Part shown: positions 16,287 through 25,389 of the stretch, one piece after another
Layout: the number at the start of each line of letters is the position of its first letter
How positions within the stretch are numbered: the first letter of the stretch is position 1
Source: CATQHW01 sp965215345
GTDB lineage: Bacteria > Spirochaetota > Spirochaetia > SZUA-6 > Bin103
Reading direction: 5' to 3'
Assembly (NCBI GenBank): GCA_965215345.1
Contig: CBDCDL010000002.1
Location: 4,154,001 to 4,218,000, forward strand
Length of the DNA: 64,000 nt
Program-made: the position numbers and the translations under genes
The notes under the pieces: generated by a model
The model's input: only the letters and a program-made list of their open reading frames with translations
Database searches by the model: none
What the model was told of the DNA's origin: nothing

Positions 16287-17093
16287 TCATGCCGGCCGGC
16301 GCCACAGCAGGGGGTTCTGGCCGTCGTCGTCGAGCGGGTCGCCGACCTTCAGGGCCGCCACCTGGGCGTCGGAGAGGACGTTCTGGATGCCGTTGAATAC
16401 CGAGCCGTCGGGCATGTAGCCGGCGGTCATGGCGCGCCGCCAGTTCGGGGTCATGTTGGGGCCGGCGGCGTGCGCCAGCAGGCCGTTGTGGAAGCCGGCG
16501 TCGCCCGGCTCCATCTCGCCCGCAACCGGCATGACGCCGCGGAACTGTGGAAAGTGCTCGAAGTAATCGGCGATCTCCTGACCGATGGGCGCATCCGTGA
16601 AACCGTCCACCTGGTGGCTGCCCGGCAGGTAGTACATGCAGCCGTTCTGTATCGTCGCCGGTTCGAGGGCGATCCAGATGGAGATGGCGTGCGGCGAGTG
16701 GTACGACCACTTGGGGTTGTCGGAGTGCCAGGCGGTGGGATTGGCCCACGGCTGTTTCTGCAGGGTCTGGTCGTGCCAGAGGCGGATGCCGTCGATGCCC
16801 TCCAGCGCGCACAGCATCTGCCCCAGCTCGGCAGCGAGCATGTATTTCTTCACGGTCTCATTGATCTTCCACAGGTTGATGCGCTGCAGGAACACGTGGT
16901 CGTAGTAGGTCTCGCCGGCAAGCCACCGGTCGCCGGTCGTGCCGCTCAGCTTGCGGCGTCCCAGTTGCGCGACCGCTTCGTCGATGCCGGCGCGCAACTC
17001 GGCCAGCTCCGCGGCGCCGAGGAATTCGCGTACGACCAGATAGCCATCGGCGCGATAGGAACTGATCTGCTCATCGGTCAGTTGTGTGTTCAT
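16287..17093 (-). CDS. Phytanoyl-CoA dioxygenase (PhyH) family protein
   Basis: 268 residues. The Fe(II)/2-oxoglutarate site is visible: WHSDN gives the HxD pair, and HNGLLAHAAGPN gives the distal histidine, followed by RRAM as the 2-oxoglutarate-binding arginine. This large family hydroxylates lipids, amino acids or sugars and natural products, so the substrate cannot be assigned. It is downstream of xylose isomerase with 13 bases between them and is probably co-transcribed. Confidence 0.88.
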   Translation of the reverse strand: MNTQLTDEQISSYRADGYLVVREFLGAAELAELRAGIDEAVAQLGRRKLSGTTGDRWLAGETYYDHVFLQRINLWKINETVKKYMLAAELGQMLCALEGIDGIRLWHDQTLQKQPWANPTAWHSDNPKWSYHSPHAISIWIALEPATIQNGCMYYLPGSHQVDGFTDAPIGQEIADYFEHFPQFRGVMPVAGEMEPGDAGFHNGLLAHAAGPNMTPNWRRAMTAGYMPDGSVFNGIQNVLSDAQVAALKVGDPLDDDGQNPLLWRRPA

Positions 17094-17106
17094 CCGTTGA
17101 TCCTTG

Positions 17107-18417
17107 CTACAGGTAGCGATTGAGAAGGTGCTCCAGCATCTCCTGCCGGCCGCTGGCGTTGGCGGCGATCTCGCCCTTGTCGAGCATGTAGGACTCGAGC
17201 GCCGCGAAGTCCGCGTCGCCCGACTCGATGCGGGCGCCGATGCCGGAGTCCCAGCTCGCGTAGCGCTCCTGGACGAACGACCGCAGCTCGCCGTCGGCGC
17301 GGATGGCCGCGGCGATCTTCAGCCCGCGGGCGAACGCGTCCATGCCGCCGACGTGAGCGTGGAAGAGGTCGACCGGCTCGAAGCTCTCACGGCGCACCTT
17401 GGCGTCGAAGTTGATGCCGCCGGGGGCGATGCCGCCGTGGTTGAGCAGGATCAGCATGACCTGCGCGGTCAGGTAGAAGCTGGTCGGAAACTGGTCGGTG
17501 TCCCAGCCCAGCAGCAGGTCGCCGGTGTTGGCGTCGATCGAGCCCAACAGCCCCTGGTGGGCGGCGTACTCCAGCTCGTGCGCCATCTCGTGGCCGGCGA
17601 GCGTCGCGTGGTTGGTCTCGATGTTGAGCTTGAAGCGCTCGGTCAGGCCGTAGGCGCGCAGGAAGTTGATGCAGGCGGCGGCGTCGGAGTCGTACTGGTG
17701 CTTGGTGGGCTCCCTGGGCTTGGGCTCGACCAGCAGGGTGGCGTCGAAGCCGATGCGGTCGGCGTGGTCGGCCGCCAGGTGCAGGAACCGGCCCAGGTGG
17801 TCCAGCTCGCGCTTCATGTCGGTGTTCAGCAGGCTCTGATACCCCTCGCGGCCTCCCCAGAAGACGTAGTTCCGGCCGCCGAGCTCGCGGGTGACCTCCA
17901 TGCATTTCTTCACCTGTGCGGCCGCGAACGCGAAGGCGTCGGCGTTGCAGCTCGTGGCGGCTCCGTGCACGTAGCGCGGATGGCTGAACAGGTTGGCGGT
18001 GCCCCACAGCAGGCGGATGCCGGTGCGTTCCTGCTCCGCCTTGAGCGCTTCCACCACCGCATCCAGGTTGCGGTTGGTCTCGCGCAGCGACGCCCCCTCG
18101 GGAGCCACGTCGCGGTCGTGGAAAGCGTAGTAGCGCGTGCCGAGCTTCGCCATGAACTCGAAGGCGACGCGCACGCGCTCGCGGGCGTTGTCGACCGAGT
18201 CGCTGCCGTCGTCCCACGGCCGCTGCAGCGTGGGCGCGCCGAAGGGGTCCGCGCCGGTGGCGCGGAAGGTGTGCCAGTAGACGGTGCTGAACCGCAGGTG
18301 CTCGCGCATGGTGCGGCCCTCGACGACTTCCGTCTCGTCGTACCAGCGGAAGGCCAGCGGGTTCTTGGAATCGGGACCCTCGTAGGGGATGCGTTCGACG
18401 TCCGGGAATCCGTTCAT
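17107..18417 (-). CDS. xylA: Xylose isomerase
   Basis: 436 residues from the ATG at 18417, the length of class II enzymes. FHDRD (residues 100-104) contains the catalytic histidine. LLVEPKP, NIETNHA, SIDANTGD and GWDTDQFP supply the metal ligands. It interconverts D-xylose and D-xylulose, or D-glucose and D-fructose. No xylB is adjacent, but an FGGY kinase lies at 23837-25354. It is divergent from the PhyH gene at 18509. Confidence 0.95.
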   Translation of the reverse strand: MNGFPDVERIPYEGPDSKNPLAFRWYDETEVVEGRTMREHLRFSTVYWHTFRATGADPFGAPTLQRPWDDGSDSVDNARERVRVAFEFMAKLGTRYYAFHDRDVAPEGASLRETNRNLDAVVEALKAEQERTGIRLLWGTANLFSHPRYVHGAATSCNADAFAFAAAQVKKCMEVTRELGGRNYVFWGGREGYQSLLNTDMKRELDHLGRFLHLAADHADRIGFDATLLVEPKPREPTKHQYDSDAAACINFLRAYGLTERFKLNIETNHATLAGHEMAHELEYAAHQGLLGSIDANTGDLLLGWDTDQFPTSFYLTAQVMLILLNHGGIAPGGINFDAKVRRESFEPVDLFHAHVGGMDAFARGLKIAAAIRADGELRSFVQERYASWDSGIGARIESGDADFAALESYMLDKGEIAANASGRQEMLEHLLNRYL

Positions 18418-18508
18418 GACGGGCCGAACCGTAACATCTCGCGAACGCGCGGCGCTCGGCGGCCGGTGAGTCGTTGCCACCCCGGCGCCGACGGGGTCCA
18501 ATGCCGGC

Positions 18509-19306
18509 ATGGACGACCGTCAGAAGTACCTGTTCGACGTGCGCGGATACCTGGAGCTCGACGACGTGCTGACGCGGGACCAGTGCAGGCGTCTCGTCGA
18601 CGAGATGAAGCGACTCATCGACCTTCCCGACGACGAGAAGCCGGAAGGGGTGAGCAGCAAGGACGAACCGACCCAGGCGAACCTCGGCGATCTGACCAGC
18701 GCCGGCGCGGTGTTCTGCGCGCTGATCGACATCCCGCGCGTCATCGACGTCCTCAAGGTGATCGTCCACCACGAGTTGCGGCTGGAGATCACCTACGGGT
18801 ACATCCGCCGCAAGGGGTTTGCCGGCCTGCCGCTGCACGGCGGAGGGGAGTTCGACAGCAACGGGCAGGACCTGACGCTGATGTACCGCCACTTCAACGG
18901 GAGCATCTTCAGCGGGCACACCGTGGTCGCCTTCAATCTCACCGATGTGGACGAGGAGGAGGGCGGCTTCGCCTGCATCCCCGGCAGCCACAAGGCCAAC
19001 TTTCCGATCCCGGAGGAGATGAAGACCTTCGAGCACGGCGTCGACCGGTCGCTGGTCCGCTGCGTGCCGTGCCGCGCCGGCTCGGCGGTGATCTTCACCG
19101 AGGCGCTCTGCCACGGCGCCGCGCCGTGGCAGAGCGATCGCGAGCGGGTGACCCTGTTCTACAAGTACCACCACGCCGGCATGAAGTTTCACCGCTTCTT
19201 CCCCGGCCGCGCCGCGCTGGAGCGGATGACGCCCAGTCAGCGCTCGTTCTACATCGAGGTCGCCTCCGACCCGCGCGTCGAGCGCGAGTGGTATACCGGC
19301 CGGTAG
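18509..19306 (+). CDS. PhyH-family dioxygenase, second
   Basis: 265 residues. PhyH features are CIPGSHKANF, a jelly-roll core and HGAAPWQSDRERVTLFYKYH (distal His and 2OG-binding Arg). The proximal HxD is less clear; the region GLPLHGGGEFDSNG contains a histidine and aspartate more widely spaced. It could therefore be a variant or non-canonical member. It is divergent from xylA and 59 bases upstream of a third PhyH gene. Confidence 0.82.
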   Translation: MDDRQKYLFDVRGYLELDDVLTRDQCRRLVDEMKRLIDLPDDEKPEGVSSKDEPTQANLGDLTSAGAVFCALIDIPRVIDVLKVIVHHELRLEITYGYIRRKGFAGLPLHGGGEFDSNGQDLTLMYRHFNGSIFSGHTVVAFNLTDVDEEEGGFACIPGSHKANFPIPEEMKTFEHGVDRSLVRCVPCRAGSAVIFTEALCHGAAPWQSDRERVTLFYKYHHAGMKFHRFFPGRAALERMTPSQRSFYIEVASDPRVEREWYTGR

Positions 19307-19365
19307 GCGACGGTTTCGGGGCGGTAGCGCCGGCGCGGGGGGCGACTCGGCTATACTGACCGACC

Positions 19366-20217
19366 ATGGCAACCGCGACGGGGACTCAGGCGAGCAGGCC
19401 CGCGCCCGAAGGATTGTACCGCTACGACGGTCTGGCGGAGGGCGTGACGGGGTTCGACTCGGTCACGGAGCGGGAGATCGCTCGCTTTCGCGAGCAGGGC
19501 TATCTGGTCGTGCACGAGGCGTTCACCATCGACCGGGTGCAGGATGCGCTGGACGGCCTGCTCGACCTTCTGGCCGGCCGGAGCCCCTCGTTCGACAGCG
19601 TGGATTACGAGTCCGGCGTGGACCCGGCGACGCTCGATGGCATGTCAGCGGCAGAGCGTCAGGACTACGTGCGCAAGTTCATGTGGTTCGTGGGCCATGA
19701 CGAGCGCCTGCGCGCGCTATCCGAGGACCCCGCCCTGATGCGCGTGGTGCGCCGCATCATCGGCGAGGAGCCGATGCTGTTCCAGGACATGGCGCTGCTC
19801 AAGCCTCCTCGCGTCGGGCGGGAGAAGCCGTGGCACCAGGACCACGCCTACTTCGACCTGGAGTTGCGGACGCGGGTGGTCGGCGTCTGGATCGCCCTCG
19901 ACCGATCGACCACCGGCAACGGCTGCATGCTCGTCAAGCCCGGATCGCACCTGCAGGGCCCGGTCGTGCACTTCAAGCGCCGCGACTGGCAGATCTGCGA
20001 TGCGGACGTCGACCCGCTCGGGACACTGGCGGTGCCGCTGGAGCCGGGCGGCTGCCTGTTCTTCTCCAGCCTCATGCAGCACGGCACCGCCCCGAACACC
20101 AGCGACGACCGGCGCCGCGCGGTGCAGTTCCACTACCGGCCCGCCGACGCCGAGCTCACAAGCCTCGAGGAGCGCATGGCCGTGTTCGGCTCCGAGGGAA
20201 AGGACGTGAGCTGCTGA
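19366..20217 (+). CDS. PhyH-family dioxygenase, third
   Basis: 283 residues with WHQDHAYFDLEL (HxD), MLVKPGSHLQGP and HGTAPNTSDDRRRAVQFHYR (distal His plus Arg), so the iron and 2-oxoglutarate sites look complete. It is likely transcribed with the gene at 18509. The substrate is unknown. Three PhyH paralogues within 4 kb, clustered with sugar-metabolism genes, point to oxidation of sugar derivatives or osmolytes rather than phytanoyl-CoA. Confidence 0.88.
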   Translation: MATATGTQASRPAPEGLYRYDGLAEGVTGFDSVTEREIARFREQGYLVVHEAFTIDRVQDALDGLLDLLAGRSPSFDSVDYESGVDPATLDGMSAAERQDYVRKFMWFVGHDERLRALSEDPALMRVVRRIIGEEPMLFQDMALLKPPRVGREKPWHQDHAYFDLELRTRVVGVWIALDRSTTGNGCMLVKPGSHLQGPVVHFKRRDWQICDADVDPLGTLAVPLEPGGCLFFSSLMQHGTAPNTSDDRRRAVQFHYRPADAELTSLEERMAVFGSEGKDVSC

Positions 20218-20228
20218 CGGTAGGGCGG

Positions 20229-21797
20229 CTACATGCCCCACACGTCGATGGTCGCGCCGCCCGGCGCCGATGTGCGGCGGTGGAACAGCTTGTCGTTCCA
20301 GCTCCTCCCCTCCCGGCGGTCGAAGATCACCACGTGGCCCGCAACCGCTCCACTCCGGTCCATGTAGCCGACCGTCTGCGCCAAGCCTTCCTCGATGGTC
20401 CGTTCCAGATCCCCGTACAGCACCTTGCACTCGATGACGTAGACGGCCTCGCCACCGCCTTCGCCGCCGTTCGGCCACCGGATCAGCAGGTCGGTCCGGC
20501 CCCGCCCCAGACCATACTCGCGATCGATGCGGCCGCCCCCATTGACGATCCGCTGGAGGAATGCCTGTAACAGCAACTGTGGCCACGCTTCCCGATACTC
20601 GAACCGCCGTCTCCAATGCTCCGAATGCTCCCGGAAGAACCGCTGGAACCTCTCCATGAGCTTGTTCACGTTCAGGCTGCCCCCGGCGTCCACGTACCAA
20701 GCCTGATCCTGGATCAGCTTCACCTGTACCTCGTAGCTCAGTTCCCGCGGCACGACCTCGGCGTAGATCGGGTTGGCGATGCGCGGCGGGTCGTCGCGGG
20801 CAATCAGTCCCAGATCACGCACGTACTCCAGGTCGCGGACCGATGAGTCGTCCACGCCGGTACCACTGAGCAGCGGCTCCACCACGCGACGCACGCGGTC
20901 GTCCCGGAGCCGTTCGGCGAGATGATCGACGTGCGTCTCGCGGCGCAGGATGATCTGCTCCTGGGCGTCCAGCAGACCGGCTGCCGTGATCGGCCGGCTC
21001 CGGTCGCGTCCGGCCTTGGCACGGAAGCACGCCTCGTAGGCGAGCGCGTTGACCAGCCACGGCTGGCCGCGCGTCCGTTCCCACACCGTGTGCAGTGCCG
21101 GCAGCGTGAACGCCTGTCCGGTCTGTTCGGTGTGCATGCGCAGCAGTGCATGGACGTCCCGCTCCGAGAAGTCGCCGAGCCGGAGCGATTCGGCCTTGAC
21201 GTTGAAGGGACTTCCGCCTACGGAACGGGTCCCGTAGTCGCGCACGTCGCGTACTCCACACAGAATCACGCTCTGCGGGAACTTGGCAGGGCGAAGCACG
21301 TAGCCGGCCCGGAGCTGGCGCAGGACCGACAGTAGTGAATCGCCGAGAAGAGAGTCGATCTCGTCGATCAGCAGAACCAGTGGCTTCGGGTCCGCTTCCG
21401 CCCACCGTGTGATCGCTTCGCTCAGGGCGCCGGGACCGAATTCCGCAAAGATACCCGACCAGGTTCGAGTCAGGAACTCATCGCCCAGTGTCGCACGAGC
21501 GAACAGGGCAAGTTGGCCCAGGATCACGCGAGTCGCCTGCTCCACGTTTTCGCGCATCGCCTGGGCGGCTTCGACGTCCACATACACGCAGCGGTACTCA
21601 CCCTCCGCGCCGCTGTTCAGCAGATCGCGCAGCGCCAGCAGTGCCGACGTCTTGCCGGTCTGCCGAGGCGCGTGCAGAACGAAGTACTTCTTCTGCCGTA
21701 TCAACGTAAGCACCTGGTCCAGGTCCAGGCGCTCCAGCGGCGGGATGCAGTAGTGGTCCGCGGCGACCACGGGACCGGTCGTGTTGAAGTAGCGCAT
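20229..21797 (-). CDS. AAA-type ATPase with C-terminal PD-(D/E)XK nuclease-like domain
   Basis: About 522 residues from the ATG at 21797 (an alternative start at 21815 adds six). The start MRYFNTTGPVVAADHYCIPP precedes Walker A HAPRQTGKTSALL; Walker B is VLLIDEIDSL. The middle holds winged-helix-like sequence. The C-terminal part has RTDLLIRW and YVIECKVLYGD, the D...ExK pattern of restriction-fold nucleases. Such genes are frequent in mobile or defence-rich regions and are often annotated as ATP-binding protein. Target and role are unknown. It converges on the PhyH gene. Confidence 0.8.
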   Translation of the reverse strand: MRYFNTTGPVVAADHYCIPPLERLDLDQVLTLIRQKKYFVLHAPRQTGKTSALLALRDLLNSGAEGEYRCVYVDVEAAQAMRENVEQATRVILGQLALFARATLGDEFLTRTWSGIFAEFGPGALSEAITRWAEADPKPLVLLIDEIDSLLGDSLLSVLRQLRAGYVLRPAKFPQSVILCGVRDVRDYGTRSVGGSPFNVKAESLRLGDFSERDVHALLRMHTEQTGQAFTLPALHTVWERTRGQPWLVNALAYEACFRAKAGRDRSRPITAAGLLDAQEQIILRRETHVDHLAERLRDDRVRRVVEPLLSGTGVDDSSVRDLEYVRDLGLIARDDPPRIANPIYAEVVPRELSYEVQVKLIQDQAWYVDAGGSLNVNKLMERFQRFFREHSEHWRRRFEYREAWPQLLLQAFLQRIVNGGGRIDREYGLGRGRTDLLIRWPNGGEGGGEAVYVIECKVLYGDLERTIEEGLAQTVGYMDRSGAVAGHVVIFDRREGRSWNDKLFHRRTSAPGGATIDVWGM

Positions 21798-21890
21798 GAC
21801 GGCCGAAGGCTGCATCGTATCGCCGGGCGTGCTACGGCAACAACGGCCGCAAGGATCGCGCGGCTGCGGCGTGGCGGCTCGACGGCGGTG

Positions 21891-23072
21891 TCAGCTATCG
21901 GTCCACGGCGTTCCGTCCAGCGGTACGCTGTAGTCGCCGTCGAGATAGGGAAAGCGCGCTTCCAGATCGTCGGCCAGCTCCACGCCCCAGCCGGGGCCGT
22001 CAGGCACGACCAGATGTCCGTCCTCGATCGCCGGCGGGTCGCGCAGGATGCCCCACTGCAGCGGACCCTGCACCATGCAGAGCTCCAGCACGCGCGGCTG
22101 TGGCAGGGCGGCCACCGCGTGGGCGTGGGCGACCCCCATCAGGCCGTTGTGCCAGGAGTGGGGGCACACGTCGACGCCGCACCGATGGGCGCGCTCGACG
22201 ATGCGCAGCCACTCGCCGATGCCGCAGACGCCAACGTCGGGCTGGGCGATCGCCAGCGCACCCGCCTCCAGATAGGGATCGAACTGCTCCGCCCGGCTGA
22301 ACACCTCGCCGCCGGTGATCGGCAGATCGACGGCACGGTTCAGCCTGGCGTACGTCTCCGGATCGCGCGGCATCGGCTCCTCGAACCACGTCCAGTTCAG
22401 CTCGTCCAGGGCGCCGGCGATGGTGTGGGAGTCGGCTTCGTTCAGCCGGCAGTTGCCGTCCAGCATCAGCTCCAAGCGGCCCGCCGCCGCGTCGGTCACG
22501 CGACGCAGCAGGTCGATCATGCGGGCGGCGTCGATGCCGGAGCGGCTCCACTCGGTGCCGACGCGCATCTTGAACGCCGTGTAGCCGGCGGCGATGTGCG
22601 CGTGCGCCTCCCGCACGAGTTGGTCGGGATCGTCCTCCCAGTCGTAGCTGACGCCGCCGGAGGCGTACAGGCGCACGCGCCGCAGCGGCGGGTTGGTGGC
22701 GGGGCCGCCCGCGGAGGCGAGCACCTCGCTCACCGGCCGGCCGGCGATGCGGGCGCGCAGGTCCCGGAGGGCGCAGTCGATGCCGGCCAGCGGGATGTCG
22801 TCGCGGCGGTCGCCGCCGGTGAGCCGGGGCGTGATGTCCGGGTCCAGCGGATCGCGGCCGATCAGGCCGGTCGCCAGCTCGGCGACGCGCTCGCGGATGC
22901 GCGGAGGAGTGCCGTAGGCGCTGGGCTCGGCGATGCCGCGAACGCCTTCGTCCGTGTCGATGACGACGATGGCGCAGTCGGCCTTGACCGCGCGTATCGA
23001 GCCGGTCACCCACTGGCGTTCGGGCTCATGGGCTCGCGACAGGCAAAGCGTCTCGACCGACGTGATCTTCAT
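21891..23072 (-). CDS. Enolase-superfamily (mandelate racemase/muconate lactonizing-like) enzyme
   Basis: 393 residues. Barrel motifs in order: AFKMRVG (lysine), LDGNCRL, WFEEPMP and ITGGEVF (metal ligands Asp, Glu, Glu), and PHSWHNG (catalytic His). This follows the mandelate-racemase subgroup pattern, which acts on hydroxyacids or sugar acids by proton abstraction. Substrate is not assignable. Convergent or same-strand neighbours do not form a clear operon with it. Confidence 0.88.
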   Translation of the reverse strand: MKITSVETLCLSRAHEPERQWVTGSIRAVKADCAIVVIDTDEGVRGIAEPSAYGTPPRIRERVAELATGLIGRDPLDPDITPRLTGGDRRDDIPLAGIDCALRDLRARIAGRPVSEVLASAGGPATNPPLRRVRLYASGGVSYDWEDDPDQLVREAHAHIAAGYTAFKMRVGTEWSRSGIDAARMIDLLRRVTDAAAGRLELMLDGNCRLNEADSHTIAGALDELNWTWFEEPMPRDPETYARLNRAVDLPITGGEVFSRAEQFDPYLEAGALAIAQPDVGVCGIGEWLRIVERAHRCGVDVCPHSWHNGLMGVAHAHAVAALPQPRVLELCMVQGPLQWGILRDPPAIEDGHLVVPDGPGWGVELADDLEARFPYLDGDYSVPLDGTPWTDS

Positions 23073-23102
23073 GCGCGGTATGGCTGCACGGAGACTGCAC
23101 TC

Positions 23103-23264
23103 CTACTCGCTCCGCTGCTTTGGGGCTGGCGGGGTGGGTTTGGGGTCGGGTGGCGATGGCGGACTCGGAATGGGCGGTCTGACAGGTGGCACAGGAGTGG
23201 TGGGACGTGGCAAGGAGCGGGTATTTGGGCGTTGCTCATCCTGATGGTCACGACGTGGCATATT
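23103..23264 (-). CDS. Possible small proline-rich protein
   Basis: A 53-residue frame from the ATG at 23264, which overlaps the end of the upstream membrane-protein gene by 17 bases. Its C-terminal half is PPIPSPPSPPDPKPTPPAPK. The overlap is compatible with translational coupling. The composition is odd for GC-rich noise, but there is no known family, so existence is uncertain. Confidence 0.35.
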   Translation of the reverse strand, partial: NMPRRDHQDEQRPNTRSLPRPTTPVPPVRPPIPSPPSPPDPKPTPPAPKQRSE

Positions 23265-23766
23265 CGTGCCGGGTCGTCGCGTAAGCTCTCTCGGCACATC
23301 TCTCGTTGAGAGACAGGTCGAGAGGTATTACACGCGGCACGACGTCGACAATGTCCGTCGCTTTGCGTTCCAGAACCTCGCAACGATCAAGTACGTCATC
23401 GCCGTCCATACGGCTCATCTCCGCCCAGAGTCGCCGCCATTCGCGCGCAAGTGCAGAACACTCTTTCGCGACAGCGGCAGCCGTTGCAGCCTTCTCGGCA
23501 TGGCCGCAAACCCGCGACCAGATGGCAACCAGGGCGACCAGGAGGTTGAGGCAGATCGCTACGACCGGCGGCAGGCCGCCCACCGTGGTCACGACGGCAC
23601 CCGACGCTCCGAACGCTATGAAGACATTGGTCAGGTTGCTGAGCTTGCGCATTCGAGCGGCGATGGAGACGAAATAGAGGTGCTCCCTGTCGGTGTCCAG
23701 AAGCCCCAACCAGACGCGCGTGGCGATCTGGTCTTCGAACGTCGTCTCCGTCTGCATCTCGCTCAT
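23248..23766 (-). CDS. Two-TM, coiled-coil (SLATT-like) membrane protein
   Basis: 172 residues from the ATG at 23766, chosen because AGGAGG stands 5 bases upstream; an earlier ATG at 23784 has none. Two adjacent hydrophobic segments (VFIAFGASGAVVTTVGGL and VAICLNLLVALVAIW) are followed by a long helical, charged region. This two-helix-plus-coil layout resembles SLATT-type effector proteins, which are thought to form pores downstream of nucleotide signalling. No signalling enzyme is adjacent, so this is a structural resemblance only. Confidence 0.55.
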   Translation of the reverse strand: MSEMQTETTFEDQIATRVWLGLLDTDREHLYFVSIAARMRKLSNLTNVFIAFGASGAVVTTVGGLPPVVAICLNLLVALVAIWSRVCGHAEKAATAAAVAKECSALAREWRRLWAEMSRMDGDDVLDRCEVLERKATDIVDVVPRVIPLDLSLNERCAERAYATTRHEYATS

Positions 23767-23836
23767 GGTGTCCTCCTGACTCATCTCGGTCGGATCTCAT
23801 GAGACACCCATAGGGTGTTGTTCATGCGGAGGGTCG

Positions 23837-25354
23837 TCAAGACGAGCTTGCAGGCGCTTCACCGGCCTCCTGCAGCAGCCGTCGCAGGCGCCGTCCGCGT
23901 TCGGGCTCCGGGGCGTCGCACGGCCGCCAGTTCCGGTCGGCCGCGATCACGTCGCGCGGGCTCCCGCCGCCGGCTGCGATGCGGGCGTTGATCAGCGCGC
24001 CGAGCGCGTCCGTCTTGTGGGCGAGGTGGCCTGAGCGGTCGTTCAGGAGTATGCGAGCATCGGTGGCCACTCGGGCGTCGGTCTCGGCAAGCATGCGCAG
24101 GCCGGTGTGAAGCACGTCGCGGATCAGCGGCGCCCGCGACAGGCCGCCGGTCAGCACGAACGCGCGAATCGGCTCGGCGGCGGAGGGGAGCATCGCCCGC
24201 ACCCGATCGAGCATCTCCACGGAGATCGAGCACTGCGTGCTGGCGGTCCGGGCCGCCAGGTCGAGGCCGGCGAGCTGCGGCCAGCCCTTGTGGGCGGGGT
24301 CTGGCTCGGGGACACGGACGATCCGTGCGGGGTCGCACGCCAGCGCCAAGCGGTTCAGCTCTTCGTAGTCCGTCCCGGGCGCGGCGTCGGCGCGGAACCG
24401 TTCGTACCACGCTCCGCACCGGGCCAGCATCAGCAGGAACAGGCGGTCGTCCCAGTACTCGAACCCCAGGGCGTCCCCGCTGGGACGGCGCGTGTGCGGC
24501 GCCGGCAGGTTGACCGATCCGCTGGTGCCAAGCGACAGCACGATGGTGTCGTACTCGTTGGCGCCGCAGCCGGCGGCGGAGGCGTGATTGTCGCCGAGCA
24601 GCGCCGTGACGTTCCAGCCGCGAAGCCGCTCGGTCAGCTCGCGCCAGCCCGCGGCCATGGACGGTTCGACGGTGCCGACCACGCCGCTTGAAGCGATTAC
24701 CGGGGGGAACCACTCCGGCCGCAGGGTGTCTCCAAGGAGCCGGTTGGCCTCCCGGAGAGGCGCCGTCGCCAGCCGCTTGGACTGCTGGTCGAGCAGTCCG
24801 TTGGAGAGGGCATCCGAGGAACTCAGGCGGTACCGGCCGCCGGTGAGCCGGCCGGCCAGCCAGTCGCCGCTGGTCATCGCGGCGTGCAGTCCGTCGCGCA
24901 GGCGCGGCTCCTGCTCCAGCGCCCAGGGGAGCTTGGCGGCGATGAAGCGGGCCTCGACGGCGCCGACCGCATCCCGGAACGCCGGCATGCCGTTGAGCGC
25001 CTCGGTCTGCGCGCCGGCCAGGACGCACTGCCAGCTCAACGCCGGGATCAGCGGCTCGCCGTTCCGGCCGACCAGGGCCAGGTCGTGCTGCCGCCACGCC
25101 TGGCTGAGATGGCCCGGCTCGGAGAGGTCCCATCCGTCGTCGCGGAGGCGCGTCAGCAGCTCCAGCACCATCCCCGGAAGCGCCTTCAGGTCGAACGCCG
25201 GGCTCCCGTGCCATTCGACCGCGCCGGCCATCGGCAGGCTCGCGTATCCTTCGGCGCCGTCCTCCGCGGCCGCCGCCAGGCCGCACTCCGTGGTCGAGCA
25301 CACCAGGCCGAGAAACCGCGCGATGCGCCGGCGTCCGTTCGTCTGCTTTGACAT
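23837..25354 (-). CDS. FGGY-family carbohydrate kinase
   Basis: 505 residues from the ATG at 25354, with AGGTGG 5-6 bases upstream; a frame extension to 25402 exists. Visible features are GLVCSTTECG in the N-terminal phosphate region, LLGDNHASAAGCGANEYDTI, LSLGTSGSVNLP and VLTGGLSRAPLIRDVLH, the ATP-binding C-terminal domain. The family phosphorylates xylulose, sedoheptulose, glycerol and related sugars. With xylA 5 kb away, xylulose is one candidate substrate. It is divergent from a GNAT gene. Confidence 0.88.
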   Translation of the reverse strand: MSKQTNGRRRIARFLGLVCSTTECGLAAAAEDGAEGYASLPMAGAVEWHGSPAFDLKALPGMVLELLTRLRDDGWDLSEPGHLSQAWRQHDLALVGRNGEPLIPALSWQCVLAGAQTEALNGMPAFRDAVGAVEARFIAAKLPWALEQEPRLRDGLHAAMTSGDWLAGRLTGGRYRLSSSDALSNGLLDQQSKRLATAPLREANRLLGDTLRPEWFPPVIASSGVVGTVEPSMAAGWRELTERLRGWNVTALLGDNHASAAGCGANEYDTIVLSLGTSGSVNLPAPHTRRPSGDALGFEYWDDRLFLLMLARCGAWYERFRADAAPGTDYEELNRLALACDPARIVRVPEPDPAHKGWPQLAGLDLAARTASTQCSISVEMLDRVRAMLPSAAEPIRAFVLTGGLSRAPLIRDVLHTGLRMLAETDARVATDARILLNDRSGHLAHKTDALGALINARIAAGGGSPRDVIAADRNWRPCDAPEPERGRRLRRLLQEAGEAPASSS

Positions 25355-25389
25355 CGAAACCACCTTGCTTTCATCCTGATCCATGTCGG

